Notes: a model not told the origin generated them from the sequence alone. 64,000 bases of DNA from Devosia sp. (GCF_024707125.1 NZ_JANQAH010000007.1:186001-250000); one strand, 5' to 3'; shown: positions 14,704 through 23,060, numbered from the stretch's first letter. Translations and numbers: made by a program.

Positions 14704-17130
14704 TTAACGCAGGAGCTGCAGAACTGCCTGGTCCTGCTGCGAGGCCATCGACAGAGCCGACGAGGAGAGCTGCTGGCGAGTCTGGAGAGCCAGAAGGTTC
14801 GCAGCTTCTTCGTTGGTGTCAGCCAAGGTCAGGTTCGCAGCGCCGGTTTCCAGCGTGTTGATCATGTTCTTGGTGAACGACTGACGGTTTTCGACCGACG
14901 ACAGGTTCGAACCGAAGGCCGAAGCCTGCGAGCGAAGTTCCGTCAGGGCCGAAGACAGCTTGCCGAGGAAAGCGTCGATCGCTTCATCGGTATCGAGGTC
15001 TTCAGCGATCAGGCTGTCGACGCCGAGGTTCGAGGCGTTGATGCCGCGAACGTTGCCGTTCTTGTCCTTGGCCTGGATATCGATCGAGGACGTGCCGGAT
15101 TCGTTGAAGGTGATCTTCAGCTTATCGCCACGGAGCAGATTGATACCGTTGAAGGACGAGTCGTCAGAGAGCTTGTCGAGCTGGTCACGCAGTTCGTTGA
15201 ACTGCTTGGACAGGTTCGCGCGGACCGTGTTGCCATCGATCTTGGAGGGCACGAAGGCGTCGTTGCCATTGAAGTCAACGCCGACATCGAGTTCCTGGGT
15301 CGACAGGTTTTCGAGACGCAGCTTGCCGTTGTCGTTCGAGGCACGAACCTTGCCGCCGAAGTCGCGGTTGATCAGTTCGACGAACTTGTCGACAGTCTTG
15401 GTTGCGTTCAGACCCGAGACAGGTGCCGTACCGGTATTGACCGTGCCAGCGCCGAAGAGGGCGACAGCGTCGGTGCCAGCGATGGCAAGAGTCTTGGCTT
15501 CGGCAGACTTGGCCACAATCTGAAGCTTGCCGTTGTCGTCGAATTTGGCTTCGACGCCAGTGATGCCAGCGGCATCGAGCTGGGCATTGACGGCAGCCAC
15601 AGTTTCTTCACGCCATTCGGCCTTGTCCAGAGCGTTCGGAGCATAACCAGCGCCGATGCCACCCTTGGCAGCCGAGATCGAGATATTGGCGGTCTTGCCG
15701 TCGTAGGAGACGGTGAACTCGTCCTTCTCGGCCGCAACTTCAGTGGTGTAGGCACGCGGAATGCCAACGGTCTGGGTTGCACCGCCAACGACTGCATTCT
15801 GCCCCTGCGTGAACGTCGCAGCCGGAGCACCAGGAGCCGTACCGGTGGTGACGCCGGTGAAGTCGATCGTGGCAGTCGAACGGCCCGCACCAGTGGTGAG
15901 GTCGGTCAGGGTCAGCGTGTTCGTGGCGTTGTCGTAGGCCGCAGAATACTTGGCACCCAGCGTGGGGTCGGCAGTGATCTTGGCCACAACGTCGGCACCG
16001 AAGGCGTCTTCAGTACCGGTAACAGCGAGCGACAGGCTGATACCATCGACGGTAATCGTATCCGCCGCGCCACCCGTACCACCGGTAAGGTTGAACGTGG
16101 TGGTAGCTGCCTGAGCTGCCTGGTTCACCGGGATGCCGGTCACCGACGGAGCCGAGGCGCCGGAGGCAACGTTGGTCAGGGTGATGTTCTGGGTGACGCT
16201 GTCAGCGACAACCGAGTAGCCGCCGGCGGTAGCATTGGCCTGAAGGCTGGCAACGAAGTCGTCGTAGGTAGCGCCGGTGTTGATGGTCTGGCCACCAACC
16301 TGAATGGCGCCGGAAACGGCCGAGTAGTTGAACGAAGTCGTGCCCTTGACGTCGCTATCGGCGGCCTGGAACACAACCTCGGCAGCTTCCGCGGTCGGGT
16401 CGACGGTTTCGATGATGATCTTGCCGACATTGGCACCCGTACCGACGGCAACGCTATACTTCTGCGTGGTGCCAGCATTGAGGTCGAGAGCCGACTGGAT
16501 CGTGGCAGCGAGTTCGGCATCGGTGACGCCGGAAGCTGCAACACCTTCGTCGGCCGTGATGGTCACGCCGGCAACGGTGAAGGTTTCGCCATCGGCAAAA
16601 GCCGTGTTGGTGGTGATCAGCGTACGAGCGCCGGCACCCGAAGCTGCGGCAGTGGTCGAAACCGTGCCGAGATATTCGGTGGCGGAAGCGGTCGTCAGCT
16701 GCGACTTCACGCCGGCAACGGCGTTGGTCAGCTTGATCTCAGAGGGGACGTCACCAAACTGACCGCCAACCAGCGAGATCACCGAAGCATCGGTGACGTC
16801 GAACGACTTGGTCTGGAAGGACTTGTCCTGACGAGCCTGGCGCAGCGTCGACTGCATGGATTCCAGGTTCTTGGTCAGCGCGGTGATGCCGTTGTTGGCA
16901 GCTTCGATGACCTTGATACCCGAGGCCATCGAGTCGAGCAGGTTGCTCATGTCCGCGGCGCGGCTGTTAAGAGCCGATGCCGTGAAGAAGTTCGACGGAT
17001 TGTCGAGGGCAGAATTCACCTTGTTACCGGTAGCAAGGCGCTGCTGCGTCTTGTCCATCATCGAGGCGGTATTCTGGAGGCTCAAAAGGTTCGCGCGAAC
17101 GGCCTTTGAGAGAGAAACATCGGAACCCAT
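14704..17130 (-). CDS. flagellin, very large (808 residues)
   Basis: This is a filament subunit. The N-terminus (SLSKAVRANLLSLQNTASMM; KTQQRLATGNKVNSALDNPS) and the C-terminus (TLADTNEEAANLLALQTRQQ; LSSSALSMASQQDQAVLQLL) are standard alphaproteobacterial flagellin D0/D1 regions. Between about residues 110 and 620 lies a beta-rich variable region with several related units of 60-90 residues (for example FTVAGVTITADEG, QVGGQTINTGATYDD, ITVDGISLSLAVTG). These resemble the flagellin IN-type motif. Typical flagellins here have 280-400 residues. It is divergent from a second, 369-residue flagellin, so the filament may be of two kinds of subunit. Confidence 0.92.
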   Translation of the reverse strand: MGSDVSLSKAVRANLLSLQNTASMMDKTQQRLATGNKVNSALDNPSNFFTASALNSRAADMSNLLDSMASGIKVIEAANNGITALTKNLESMQSTLRQARQDKSFQTKSFDVTDASVISLVGGQFGDVPSEIKLTNAVAGVKSQLTTASATEYLGTVSTTAAASGAGARTLITTNTAFADGETFTVAGVTITADEGVAASGVTDAELAATIQSALDLNAGTTQKYSVAVGTGANVGKIIIETVDPTAEAAEVVFQAADSDVKGTTSFNYSAVSGAIQVGGQTINTGATYDDFVASLQANATAGGYSVVADSVTQNITLTNVASGASAPSVTGIPVNQAAQAATTTFNLTGGTGGAADTITVDGISLSLAVTGTEDAFGADVVAKITADPTLGAKYSAAYDNATNTLTLTDLTTGAGRSTATIDFTGVTTGTAPGAPAATFTQGQNAVVGGATQTVGIPRAYTTEVAAEKDEFTVSYDGKTANISISAAKGGIGAGYAPNALDKAEWREETVAAVNAQLDAAGITGVEAKFDDNGKLQIVAKSAEAKTLAIAGTDAVALFGAGTVNTGTAPVSGLNATKTVDKFVELINRDFGGKVRASNDNGKLRLENLSTQELDVGVDFNGNDAFVPSKIDGNTVRANLSKQFNELRDQLDKLSDDSSFNGINLLRGDKLKITFNESGTSSIDIQAKDKNGNVRGINASNLGVDSLIAEDLDTDEAIDAFLGKLSSALTELRSQASAFGSNLSSVENRQSFTKNMINTLETGAANLTLADTNEEAANLLALQTRQQLSSSALSMASQQDQAVLQLLR

Positions 17131-17229
17131 ACTAGGTTTTCCTTCTGGACGTGTGGTGCTTATGCCTCAATCCTTGAGACACGCTCAGAATGGCGCCGAC
17201 TTGCTAAAAACTTCTTAAATTGCGAACAT

Positions 17230-17248
17230 CTTTACGCTGTCCGTAAAG
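17230..17248. promoter_or_regulatory. inverted repeat upstream of the large flagellin gene
   Basis: CTTTACG-CTGTC-CGTAAAG is a perfect 7-bp inverted repeat around 100 bp before the flagellin start. Its AT-rich surroundings suit a promoter or an operator; the factor is unknown. Confidence 0.4.
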
Positions 17249-17515
17249 GCTTATTTTGTCACGGCTTTTCCAGGTTTTCCGGGTTTTTTCCTGAGTTTCC
17301 GGACCTCTTCGCTGATTAAATTTTCGGCACGGAAAGTCCGGGTTAACCGCATCGGTTAGGGAAGACTCCGGTGCCGAAGGCGGCCGCCATGGCGAGTCTT
17401 TGGCCAAGACTCAGGCGCTGCGAACCGCGCAACTGCCTCCAATCGTCCCTGCCGTGAAGCTCTCGAAAACACCTGGCTGGCCCGACCCAACAGGCATTGT
17501 GGCGCAGGCGAGTGG

Positions 17516-17536
17516 CCCTCGGGTCAAGCCCGAGGG
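17516..17536. repeat. small GC-rich palindrome
   Basis: CCCTCGGG-TCAAG-CCCGAGGG. A similar unit (CCTCGG-n-CCGAGG with AAGCCCGAGGG) occurs at 13581-13599, so it is probably an interspersed element. Confidence 0.5.
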
Positions 17537-17783
17537 TAGCACCGCGATTGAGAATAAGTTCCAAGCGAACACTCCCGGCGCGGGCGGGGCCATCCTGAGA
17601 TGCACAGGCAAGCGCACTTCCACCGTGCTCGCCCCCTTACGCGTATACGCGCGCGATTCGTGACCTCCCGGAACCGTCGGGCAGGGGGCAAATCCGGCCC
17701 CGCGGGAATTAGATAAAATTTGAAATAAATTGCGCGGTTTCCCGAGAGGGGCCCGCAGCAATTGGACACTAAACCTGATCTCG

Positions 17784-17800
17784 CCGGCAAGAAACGCCGG
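17784..17800 (+). promoter_or_regulatory. leader hairpin before the second flagellin gene
   Basis: CCGGC-AAGAAAC-GCCGG lies 37 bp before the flagellin ATG and just upstream of its AGGAAG ribosome site. It could be the leader structure that FlbT recognises; that is inference only. Confidence 0.35.
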
Positions 17801-17837
17801 AAGAAAACAAAATCTCTGGAACAGGAAGTCCAAACAA

Positions 17838-18947
17838 ATGAGCATCAACCTCTCGTCCAACGCCCGCACCGGTCTCACCGTTCTCCGTAACGTCGCAGAA
17901 CAGATGGCCACTACTCAGAGCCGTCTGGTTACCGGCAAGGCCGTCAACAGCCCGCTCGACAATGTCTCGAAGTTCTTTACTGCTTCCTCGATGGACACCC
18001 GCGCTGCTTCGATTGATGCTCTGATGGACAATATTAACGCCGCCCAGTCCTCCATGAAGGCCGCCTCTGAAGGTATCAAGGGTATCCAGGGCCTGATCAA
18101 GGAAGCCCGCGGCCTCACCAGCCAGGCGCTGACCTCCTCGGCCGCCAATGCCAAGGTCACCGGCTCGGCCACTGTCACCGGTTCCACCGCAATCACCGCA
18201 GCCGACACGGTCGTGCTGACCACGACCAGCGGCACCTACACCTACACTGCTCCTGGTGGTGGCGGTACCGTCCAGGGCCTGATCGATGGCATCAATGCTG
18301 ACGCCGACGTCGGCGTGACGGCAGCCTTGGTCGACGGCAAGCTGACCCTGACCGGTTCCAACAACGAAGACATCACGATTGCCGGCACCGGCACGGGTCT
18401 GACTGCACCGGGCCTGACGGCAGGTACGACGGCCCCGGCGAATAACGCCACCCGTGAAGCCCTGTCCAAGCAGTTCGAAGCTCTCCGCTCGGAAATCGAC
18501 CGGATCGCCAAGGATGCCGGCATCAACGGCACCAACCTGCTCGACGGCGACAAGATCCAGTTGGCGCTGAACGAAGATGGTTCGTCGTCCACCACCATCA
18601 AGGGGACTTCGGTCAACTCCTCCTCCTTGAACATCGATGCCTCGACCAACACCTGGCAATCGGATGCCGATATCAATGCGACGCTCACCGATCTGATCGG
18701 CGCCGCCGACTCGCTGGAAGCAACTGCCGCCTCGTTCTCTTCGAACCAGTCGATCATCAATGCCCGTAAGGACTTCAACTCCTCGCTGTCGGATATCCTG
18801 AAGTCCAGCGCCTCGAACCTGACCGCTGCTGACATGGATCAGGAAGCTGCGAACCTCGTTGCTCTCCAGACCCGCCAGCAGATGGCAACGACCGCTCTCT
18901 CGATCATGCAGTCGTCCGAAACGACCGCTCTTCGCCTTCTCTCGTAA
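17838..18947 (+). CDS. flagellin (369 residues)
   Basis: The second filament subunit. I chose the ATG at 17838 (MSINLSSNARTGLTVLRNVA), which has AGGAAG upstream and starts like other flagellins; an open in-frame extension to 17730 has no flagellin character. The C-terminus (LVALQTRQQMATTALSIMQS) is the usual export and packing helix. The central region contains one IN-type module (TVQGLIDGINADADVGVTAA). It is less than half the size of the divergent flagellin and differs strongly from it in the middle. A strong terminator follows directly. Confidence 0.94.
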   Translation: MSINLSSNARTGLTVLRNVAEQMATTQSRLVTGKAVNSPLDNVSKFFTASSMDTRAASIDALMDNINAAQSSMKAASEGIKGIQGLIKEARGLTSQALTSSAANAKVTGSATVTGSTAITAADTVVLTTTSGTYTYTAPGGGGTVQGLIDGINADADVGVTAALVDGKLTLTGSNNEDITIAGTGTGLTAPGLTAGTTAPANNATREALSKQFEALRSEIDRIAKDAGINGTNLLDGDKIQLALNEDGSSSTTIKGTSVNSSSLNIDASTNTWQSDADINATLTDLIGAADSLEATAASFSSNQSIINARKDFNSSLSDILKSSASNLTAADMDQEAANLVALQTRQQMATTALSIMQSSETTALRLLS

Positions 18948-18971
18948 GAGACCCCAATCTTCACTGAACTT

Positions 18972-18998
18972 GGCCCGCCTCCTCAGGCGGGCCTTTTT
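18972..18998 (+). terminator. rho-independent terminator after the second flagellin gene
   Basis: GGCCCGCC / GGCGGGCC stem with a 6-nt loop, then a T5 run. Confidence 0.88.
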
Positions 18999-19079
18999 CG
19001 TTTCTGGGCTGCGCGCGAGTTCGAATGCTTCGCCCGCGACCGGTGCGCATCCTGTTCGGAGGGCCGGCTTCTCACCGGC

Positions 19080-19148
19080 TGTCATCCCGGCGAAGGCCGG
19101 GACCCATCTTGAGATCTCAGGTTGGGCCCCGGCCTTCGCCGGGTGACA
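19080..19148. repeat. dispersed palindromic repeat, family A variant
   Basis: Long imperfect inverted repeat: TGTCATCCCGGCGAAGGCC ... GGCCTTCGCCGGGTGACA. It is the same type of unit as at 108-177 and 34109-34181 with GGCGAAGGCCGGG in place of CGCGAAAGCGGG. Confidence 0.65.
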
Positions 19149-19182
19149 ATCAGGTGCGGGAATACTGCGGCCCATACCAAAC

Positions 19183-19218
19183 AAAAAAGCCCGGGCCGAT
19201 CGTTGGATCGGCCCGGGC
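19183..19218 (-). terminator. terminator for the minus-strand gene at 19238-19564
   Basis: The 13-bp perfect stem GCCCGGGCCGATC / GATCGGCCCGGGC has a 4-nt loop and is followed on the minus strand by T6. It lies 20 bp past that gene's stop, which supports the small gene being real. Confidence 0.85.
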
Positions 19219-19237
19219 TCATGCATTTTCTGCAGTA

Positions 19238-19564
19238 TCAGATTGTCTTGTCGGTCAGCTTGAAGCCATAGGTCGGGGGCGACCATTCGTTACGCAGGCG
19301 TCGTGCCACTTCATAGGGACTCGGCGGGTCGATCGCCTGTTGATTGCCTAGAAGGGCTGCTTCAAAAATAGTCTCGGGCGGCAGACTGCCCTCTGCCGCC
19401 GCGCCGCCGAATCCGGCGGGCAGTGCCTGCGGCTCGGCTTCGTTCTGTTGGCCCTTGTTTGAGCCGTTCTTGTCGTCCCGCCGGTCTTGGCGGATGAACC
19501 TGGGAAGATGCGGCGAGAAGGCGATACCCATGGTATCGGCCCTCGGCGCGATTCTGGCGCTCAT
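19238..19564 (-). CDS. hypothetical protein in the flagellar island
   Basis: The protein has 108 residues from the ATG at 19564, chosen because AGGACAGGAAC precedes it; an earlier TTG or ATG at 19585 is possible. I do not recognise the family. It is hydrophilic, with a basic N-terminal part (HLPRFIRQDRRDDKNGSNKG) and a conserved-looking C-terminal half (DPPSPYEVARRLRNEWSPPT). There is no signal peptide or membrane helix. It stands between the second flagellin and the flgI-flgJ-flgN operon and has its own strong terminator, so a minor role in motility is plausible. Confidence 0.6.
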   Translation of the reverse strand: MSARIAPRADTMGIAFSPHLPRFIRQDRRDDKNGSNKGQQNEAEPQALPAGFGGAAAEGSLPPETIFEAALLGNQQAIDPPSPYEVARRLRNEWSPPTYGFKLTDKTI

Positions 19565-19702
19565 GTTCCTGTCCTGGAGCCACAATTGGCCGACACCAGG
19601 CTATGAAGCCTTTCCTATCTCTCCCTTTGTCCCGACGGGATGATTTTAAGACACACCTCAGCATTTCGGAGGGATTGGGTAACCATGTGTGCCGGACCAA
19701 GC

Positions 19703-19731
19703 AAAAAGGGCCTCCGCTTCTGCGGAGACCC
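19703..19731 (-). terminator. terminator after flgN
   Basis: The minus-strand stem GGGTCTCCGC / GCGGAGGCCC (one wobble pair) has an AGAA loop and is followed by T5. It closes flgI-flgJ-flgN. Confidence 0.8.
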
Positions 19732-19815
19732 TGTGGCCGGTAGCGTTTCTGGCGCCCCTTCTGGAGTGCTCGCCTTACTTTGGATCAGGCGGAGCGCCGC
19801 GGCGATTCTTCCAAA

Positions 19816-20286
19816 CTAGAGCGCGCGATTGACCGCAATGCCGCGGGCCGAGGCTGCGCGCGGCATCTTCACTTCGCCGCTGCGGTCATAGGTGCGCGTG
19901 TGGTCCTTGGCGCCTACCGTGTCGGCGACGTCGCCGATCAGGTCTTCGGCAAGATTCTTCGCCGTAGCGATGACGCGGAGATTCTCGGCCATCTGGGTGG
20001 CGAGGGCGTCGTGGTTCTTGTGCAGGCGGTCGAGCGAGGTCGGTGCTTCGGCCACGAGGCGCTCGGTCTGGCGCTGCACCGAGCGGGCAAAGACCACATA
20101 GTCTTGTGCCAGCTGGGTTTTCTGGGCGGTCAGGCCCGCGGCGTCGCGAAAACGGCCGGCGCGGAGCAGGGTGGTTTCCTCGTTCATCATGGTCACGAGT
20201 GCCTGAAGCGCGGATTCTGCCTGGGCACAAAGCTCTTCGGCCGGCAGGCTGTCGAGGAACGCAATACGATCGGCTGCTGCGGACAT
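19816..20286 (-). CDS. flgN: FlgN-like flagellar export chaperone
   Basis: This 156-residue all-helical protein fits the FlgN group: a long first helix (ALQALVTMMNEETTLLRAGR) with NEET...LR, then TAQKTQLAQDYVVFARSV. FlgN holds FlgK and FlgL unfolded for export; both are encoded in this island. Its start overlaps the stop of flgJ by one base (TAATG), so it is the last gene of flgI-flgJ-flgN. The C-terminal 35 residues are polar and may be the flexible tail used for substrate or gate binding. The identification rests on helix pattern and context and is less certain than its neighbours. Confidence 0.72.
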   Translation of the reverse strand: MSAAADRIAFLDSLPAEELCAQAESALQALVTMMNEETTLLRAGRFRDAAGLTAQKTQLAQDYVVFARSVQRQTERLVAEAPTSLDRLHKNHDALATQMAENLRVIATAKNLAEDLIGDVADTVGAKDHTRTYDRSGEVKMPRAASARGIAVNRAL

Positions 20287-20612
20287 TAACGGTACACTCC
20301 TGATGGACGCATATTATTGTTCTGGTTGGCTTCTTGCAGGGCGATCATGTCGCCCAGGATCTGGTCGGCGATGCCGAGGCCGCCGTTCTGCGCCATGGTA
20401 TTGGCGAGCTGTTCGGCCTGCATGGATCGCCAGGTCTCTTCACCAAAGCCGCCGCCAAACCCGTTTTCCGATTTGGCCGTGGCGAACATTTCCTTGGTGA
20501 GCAGATTGAGGAAGACGCCTTCGAGGTCTTCCGCCTGCTTCCTGAGTTTGTCGAGCTGACGGTTATCGAGGCTGGTCTGGGGCTTTACGCCGTTGATTGC
20601 AGTTTCCATCAC
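20286..20612 (-). CDS. flgJ: rod-binding protein FlgJ (single-domain, muramidase lacking)
   Basis: The protein has 108 residues and matches the N-terminal rod-binding domain of FlgJ: AEDLEGVFLNLLTKEMFATA, then a Gly/Phe loop, then WRSMQAEQLANTMAQNGGLG and IADQILGDMI. The C-terminal peptidoglycan hydrolase domain of enterobacterial FlgJ is absent, which is normal in alphaproteobacteria, where a separate enzyme is used. It overlaps flgI by 4 bp and flgN by 1 bp, so the three are co-translated. It acts as the rod cap or assembly scaffold in the periplasm. Confidence 0.9.
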   Translation of the reverse strand: MMETAINGVKPQTSLDNRQLDKLRKQAEDLEGVFLNLLTKEMFATAKSENGFGGGFGEETWRSMQAEQLANTMAQNGGLGIADQILGDMIALQEANQNNNMRPSGVYR

Positions 20613-21733
20613 AGCACCTCGATCTCGGCCTGGAGGGCGCCGGTCGCCTTGATGGCCTGAAGGATGGCGATGAGATCGCGGGGCGAAATCCCCAGCGCAT
20701 TGAGCCCGTCGACCAGTTCCTGCAGCGTCACGGATTCCTTGATCACCTGCAGCGCCGTGTCGGTCTGGGTCACGCTGAGATCGGTATTGGGTTCGACCGC
20801 GGTCACGCCTTGGCTGAAAGGCAGGGGCTGCACCACTTCCGGATTTTCGGCAATGCTGACCGTCAGGTTCGACTGTGCCACCGCCACGCTCGACACGCGC
20901 ACATCCTTGCCCATGACAATGATGCCGCTGTTTTCGTCGATGACGATCTTGGCCGACTGGTCTGTCTGGATGATGAGCTGTTCGATATCGGTGAGGAGGT
21001 CGACGATATTGCCGTTGAAATTGACCGGCAGCGTCAGGCGCACAGTGGCCGGATCTTCCGGAACGGCGGTCGGGGCGCCGATGAAATCGTTGATCGCCAT
21101 TGCGATGCGGCGGGCCGTGGTCAGGTCCGAATTGCGCAGCGTCAGGCGCAGCGAGTGCTGGGAGCCGAGTTCGAAGTCGATTTCGCGTTCGATCAGCGCG
21201 CCCGAAGAAATGCGGCCTGTGGTCGGCACGCCCGAAACGATGCTCGCCGAGTCGCCTTCCGCCCTAAAACCGTTGATGGCGACCGGACCCTGGGCGATGG
21301 CGTAGACTTCGCCGTCGGCGCCGAGCAACGGGGTCACGAGCAGCGTGCCGCCCTGCAGGCTCTTGGCATTGCCGAGCGAAGCGATGGAAACGTCCATGCG
21401 CGAACCCTGCGCGGCGAAGGGCGGCAGGCTCGCCGTCACCATCACGGCCGCCACATTGGCAGTGCGCACATTCTCGCCCTGAGTGTTGACCCCGAGACGT
21501 TCGAGCATGGATTGGAGCGACTGCTTGGTGAAGGGCGAATTGTTGAGGCTGTCGCCCGTACCGTTGAGACCGACGACGAGGCCATAGCCCACGAGCTGAT
21601 TCTCGCGAACGCCTTCGACATCGACGATGTCCTTGATGCGGGCAGGAGCGGCGGCAACCTGGGCCAGAGGCGCTAGAGACAGTGCTGCGCTGAGCGCTGC
21701 AGCAAGGCCTATGCGGAAGAATTTGTTCGGCAT
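20609..21733 (-). CDS. flgI: flagellar P-ring protein FlgI
   Basis: This 374-residue periplasmic protein forms the P ring around the rod in the peptidoglycan layer. A Sec signal peptide (about residues 1-29, ending VAAAP) is followed by RIKDIVDVEGVRENQLVGYG and LVVGLNGTGDS, the FlgI hallmark. The C-terminal stretch (GISPRDLIAILQAIKATGAL) is also diagnostic. Length is normal. It is the first gene of flgI-flgJ-flgN and has a good sigma-54 promoter 58 bp upstream. Confidence 0.96.
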   Translation of the reverse strand: MPNKFFRIGLAAALSAALSLAPLAQVAAAPARIKDIVDVEGVRENQLVGYGLVVGLNGTGDSLNNSPFTKQSLQSMLERLGVNTQGENVRTANVAAVMVTASLPPFAAQGSRMDVSIASLGNAKSLQGGTLLVTPLLGADGEVYAIAQGPVAINGFRAEGDSASIVSGVPTTGRISSGALIEREIDFELGSQHSLRLTLRNSDLTTARRIAMAINDFIGAPTAVPEDPATVRLTLPVNFNGNIVDLLTDIEQLIIQTDQSAKIVIDENSGIIVMGKDVRVSSVAVAQSNLTVSIAENPEVVQPLPFSQGVTAVEPNTDLSVTQTDTALQVIKESVTLQELVDGLNALGISPRDLIAILQAIKATGALQAEIEVL

Positions 21734-21790
21734 GTCTATCCCCGGTACGAAGCTGCACCATCCCCATGGCGCCGCGGTCGCTTTCGGTAA

Positions 21791-21807
21791 TGCGAGAAGC
21801 GTGCCAA
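21791..21807 (-). promoter_or_regulatory. sigma-54 promoter for flgI-flgJ-flgN
   Basis: Read on the minus strand, TTGGCACGCTTCTCGCA has a perfect -24 (TTGGCACG) and GG-N10-GC spacing to the -12 element. It lies 57 bp before the flgI start. Confidence 0.8.
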
Positions 21808-21852
21808 ATCGCGAATTTCTTCGTAAGTGCCTTATATCAAAGGATAATGTGT

Positions 21853-21866
21853 TCGATCGGCAAGGC
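21853..21866. promoter_or_regulatory. candidate activator site upstream of the flgI promoter
   Basis: On the minus strand this reads TGCCTTGCCGATCGA. It shares TGCCGATCG with the palindrome upstream of flgE and lies about 50 bp upstream of the sigma-54 site. Confidence 0.4.
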
Positions 21867-21912
21867 AGGGTGATCGACTAAATGCGCCAGTGTGCAAATC
21901 TTGCCGGGGTCA

Positions 21913-21929
21913 TTAAGTCGTCATTAACC
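21913..21929 (+). promoter_or_regulatory. CtrA box upstream of fliX
   Basis: TTAA-GTCGTCA-TTAACC matches the full CtrA consensus TTAA-N7-TTAA(C). It is 50 bp before the fliX start. In Caulobacter fliX is a class II gene activated by CtrA. Confidence 0.75.
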
Positions 21930-21979
21930 ATGTAGGGCAGATTTTGCCTGCAACAGGAATCTCGGGGGCGAGTCAGTCA

Positions 21980-22399
21980 GTGCGTATAGAATCCGCCAAT
22001 CGGATGAGCAGTGTAGCGTCGCGCGCTTCCGTCGGGAAATATGCGCCAGGCCAGTCCTTCACCATGGCCGACGTGTCGGCTCCGGCCCGCGTGGCGCGGG
22101 CGGCTCCGGTTTCGCAGGTGGCCCCGCTCGATGCCATCCTTGCCATTCAGTCCGTGGGCGATGCCATGGGCGGCAAGCGCAAGGCGGTCAAACGCGGCAC
22201 GAACCTGCTCGACATTCTCGACGGCATCAAGGCCGATCTCCTGGTCGGCATTATCACGCCCGAGCGTATGGACGCCCTTATCGAAGAGCTCAGTGTCTAT
22301 CGCGATCGCACCGAGCCGGGGCTCGACGCCGTGCTCGATGATATCGAATTGCGGGTCCGCGTCGAGCTCGCCAAACAGGGCCGATTCCCTGACTTTTGA
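21980..22399 (+). CDS. fliX: flagellar assembly regulator FliX
   Basis: The protein has 139 residues from the GTG at 21980, starting VRIESANRMSS. I prefer this to the TTG at 21944 because the N-terminal MRIxxxNR pattern suits the family and a GGGGCGAG stretch precedes it. The C-terminal half (NLLDILDGIKADLLVGIITP; LDAVLDDIELRVRVELAK) is the FliX domain. In Caulobacter FliX works with FlbD to sense early flagellar assembly and control sigma-54 class III/IV genes. It is divergent from flgI, as in that organism. Confidence 0.87.
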   Translation: MRIESANRMSSVASRASVGKYAPGQSFTMADVSAPARVARAAPVSQVAPLDAILAIQSVGDAMGGKRKAVKRGTNLLDILDGIKADLLVGIITPERMDALIEELSVYRDRTEPGLDAVLDDIELRVRVELAKQGRFPDF

Positions 22400-22410
22400 G
22401 CTATCGAATG

Positions 22411-22446
22411 ATCCGGAAAAGTGGACGCTGATTTTCGGAAAAGATC
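22411..22446. repeat. interspersed Hyphomicrobiales-type repeat
   Basis: ATCCGGAAAAGTGGACG ... ATTTTCGGAAAAGATC has inverted CCGGAAAA / TTTTCGG arms. I recall near-identical sequences between genes in many rhizobial genomes. The rest of the fliX-dksA gap (22400-22630) shows no gene and no clear promoter. Confidence 0.5.
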
Positions 22447-22630
22447 GCGCTGCTGTTCAAATTGTGGACAAAGGCGGGCCCAAGCTTCATCAAAATGTTG
22501 TCAGACTCGCGCTATGCACCTGAAGCAAAGGGGCTTTTCATAGTTAAGGCTCTTTAAGAACTTCGCTTGCTCGGGGTTGACCTGCGGCATATATAGGCCG
22601 CCGTGGGGTGCATTGGAGTTGAGTCTGCTG

Positions 22631-23047
22631 ATGTCTTCGGTTGAAGTGATTGAATACCGGCCGAGTGAAAACGAGCCGTTCATGAACCCGCGGATGCGGG
22701 AGTACTTCCGAAACAAGCTTCTGGCCTGGAAGGACGAGATCCTGCGGGAAAGCCGCGGAACTCTGGAAAACCTTCAGGAAGAAAGCCAGAACCATCCTGA
22801 TATGGCCGACCGGGCGAGCTCGGAAAGCGACAGGGCACTGGAGCTGAGGACGCGCGATCGCCAGCGCAAGTTGATCGGCAAGATCGACTCGGCACTGAAG
22901 CGGATCGACGACGGTACCTACGGCTTCTGCGAAGAAACCGGCGACCCGATTGGTGTCGCCCGCCTCGACGCCCGCCCGACCGCCACGCTCAGCCTCGAGG
23001 CGCAGGAGCTGCACGAGCGGCGCGAAAAGGTCTATCGCGACGAGTAA
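22631..23047 (+). CDS. dksA: RNA polymerase-binding factor DksA
   Basis: The protein has 138 residues from the ATG at 22631. An N-terminal helix leads into the coiled coil, whose tip carries D57, D60 and A62 (HPDMADRASSESDRALELRT), matching the functional DxxDxA tip of E. coli DksA. The globular domain has one cysteine only (C100, FCEETGDPIGVARLDARPTA) in place of the four zinc ligands. Such zinc-less variants are usual in alphaproteobacteria, and the Rhodobacter example is active. With ppGpp it adjusts transcription, including that of flagellar genes in other species. Confidence 0.93.
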   Translation: MSSVEVIEYRPSENEPFMNPRMREYFRNKLLAWKDEILRESRGTLENLQEESQNHPDMADRASSESDRALELRTRDRQRKLIGKIDSALKRIDDGTYGFCEETGDPIGVARLDARPTATLSLEAQELHERREKVYRDE

Positions 23048-23060
23048 GACAGAGATTTGA

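Larger units (their letters stand above)
17131..17837. other. 707-bp divergent upstream region between two flagellin genes
   Basis: No gene is supported. Noted elements are an inverted repeat at 17230-17248 upstream of the large flagellin, a GC palindrome at 17516-17536 and a small hairpin at 17784-17800 in the leader of the second flagellin. I found no sigma-54 element with GG-N10-GC spacing and no clear sigma-28 site, so the flagellin promoters remain unlocated. Confidence 0.55.

Noticed and set aside
14698..17109. 803-codon open frame antisense to the large flagellin
   Set aside because: It follows from codon bias of the flagellin on the other strand (few stops in the antisense frame). 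No ribosome site, no family resemblance, and the flagellin is certain.
17769..19286. 505-codon minus-strand frame across the second flagellin
   Set aside because: It runs through a terminator, a dispersed repeat and a firmly identified flagellin on the plus strand.
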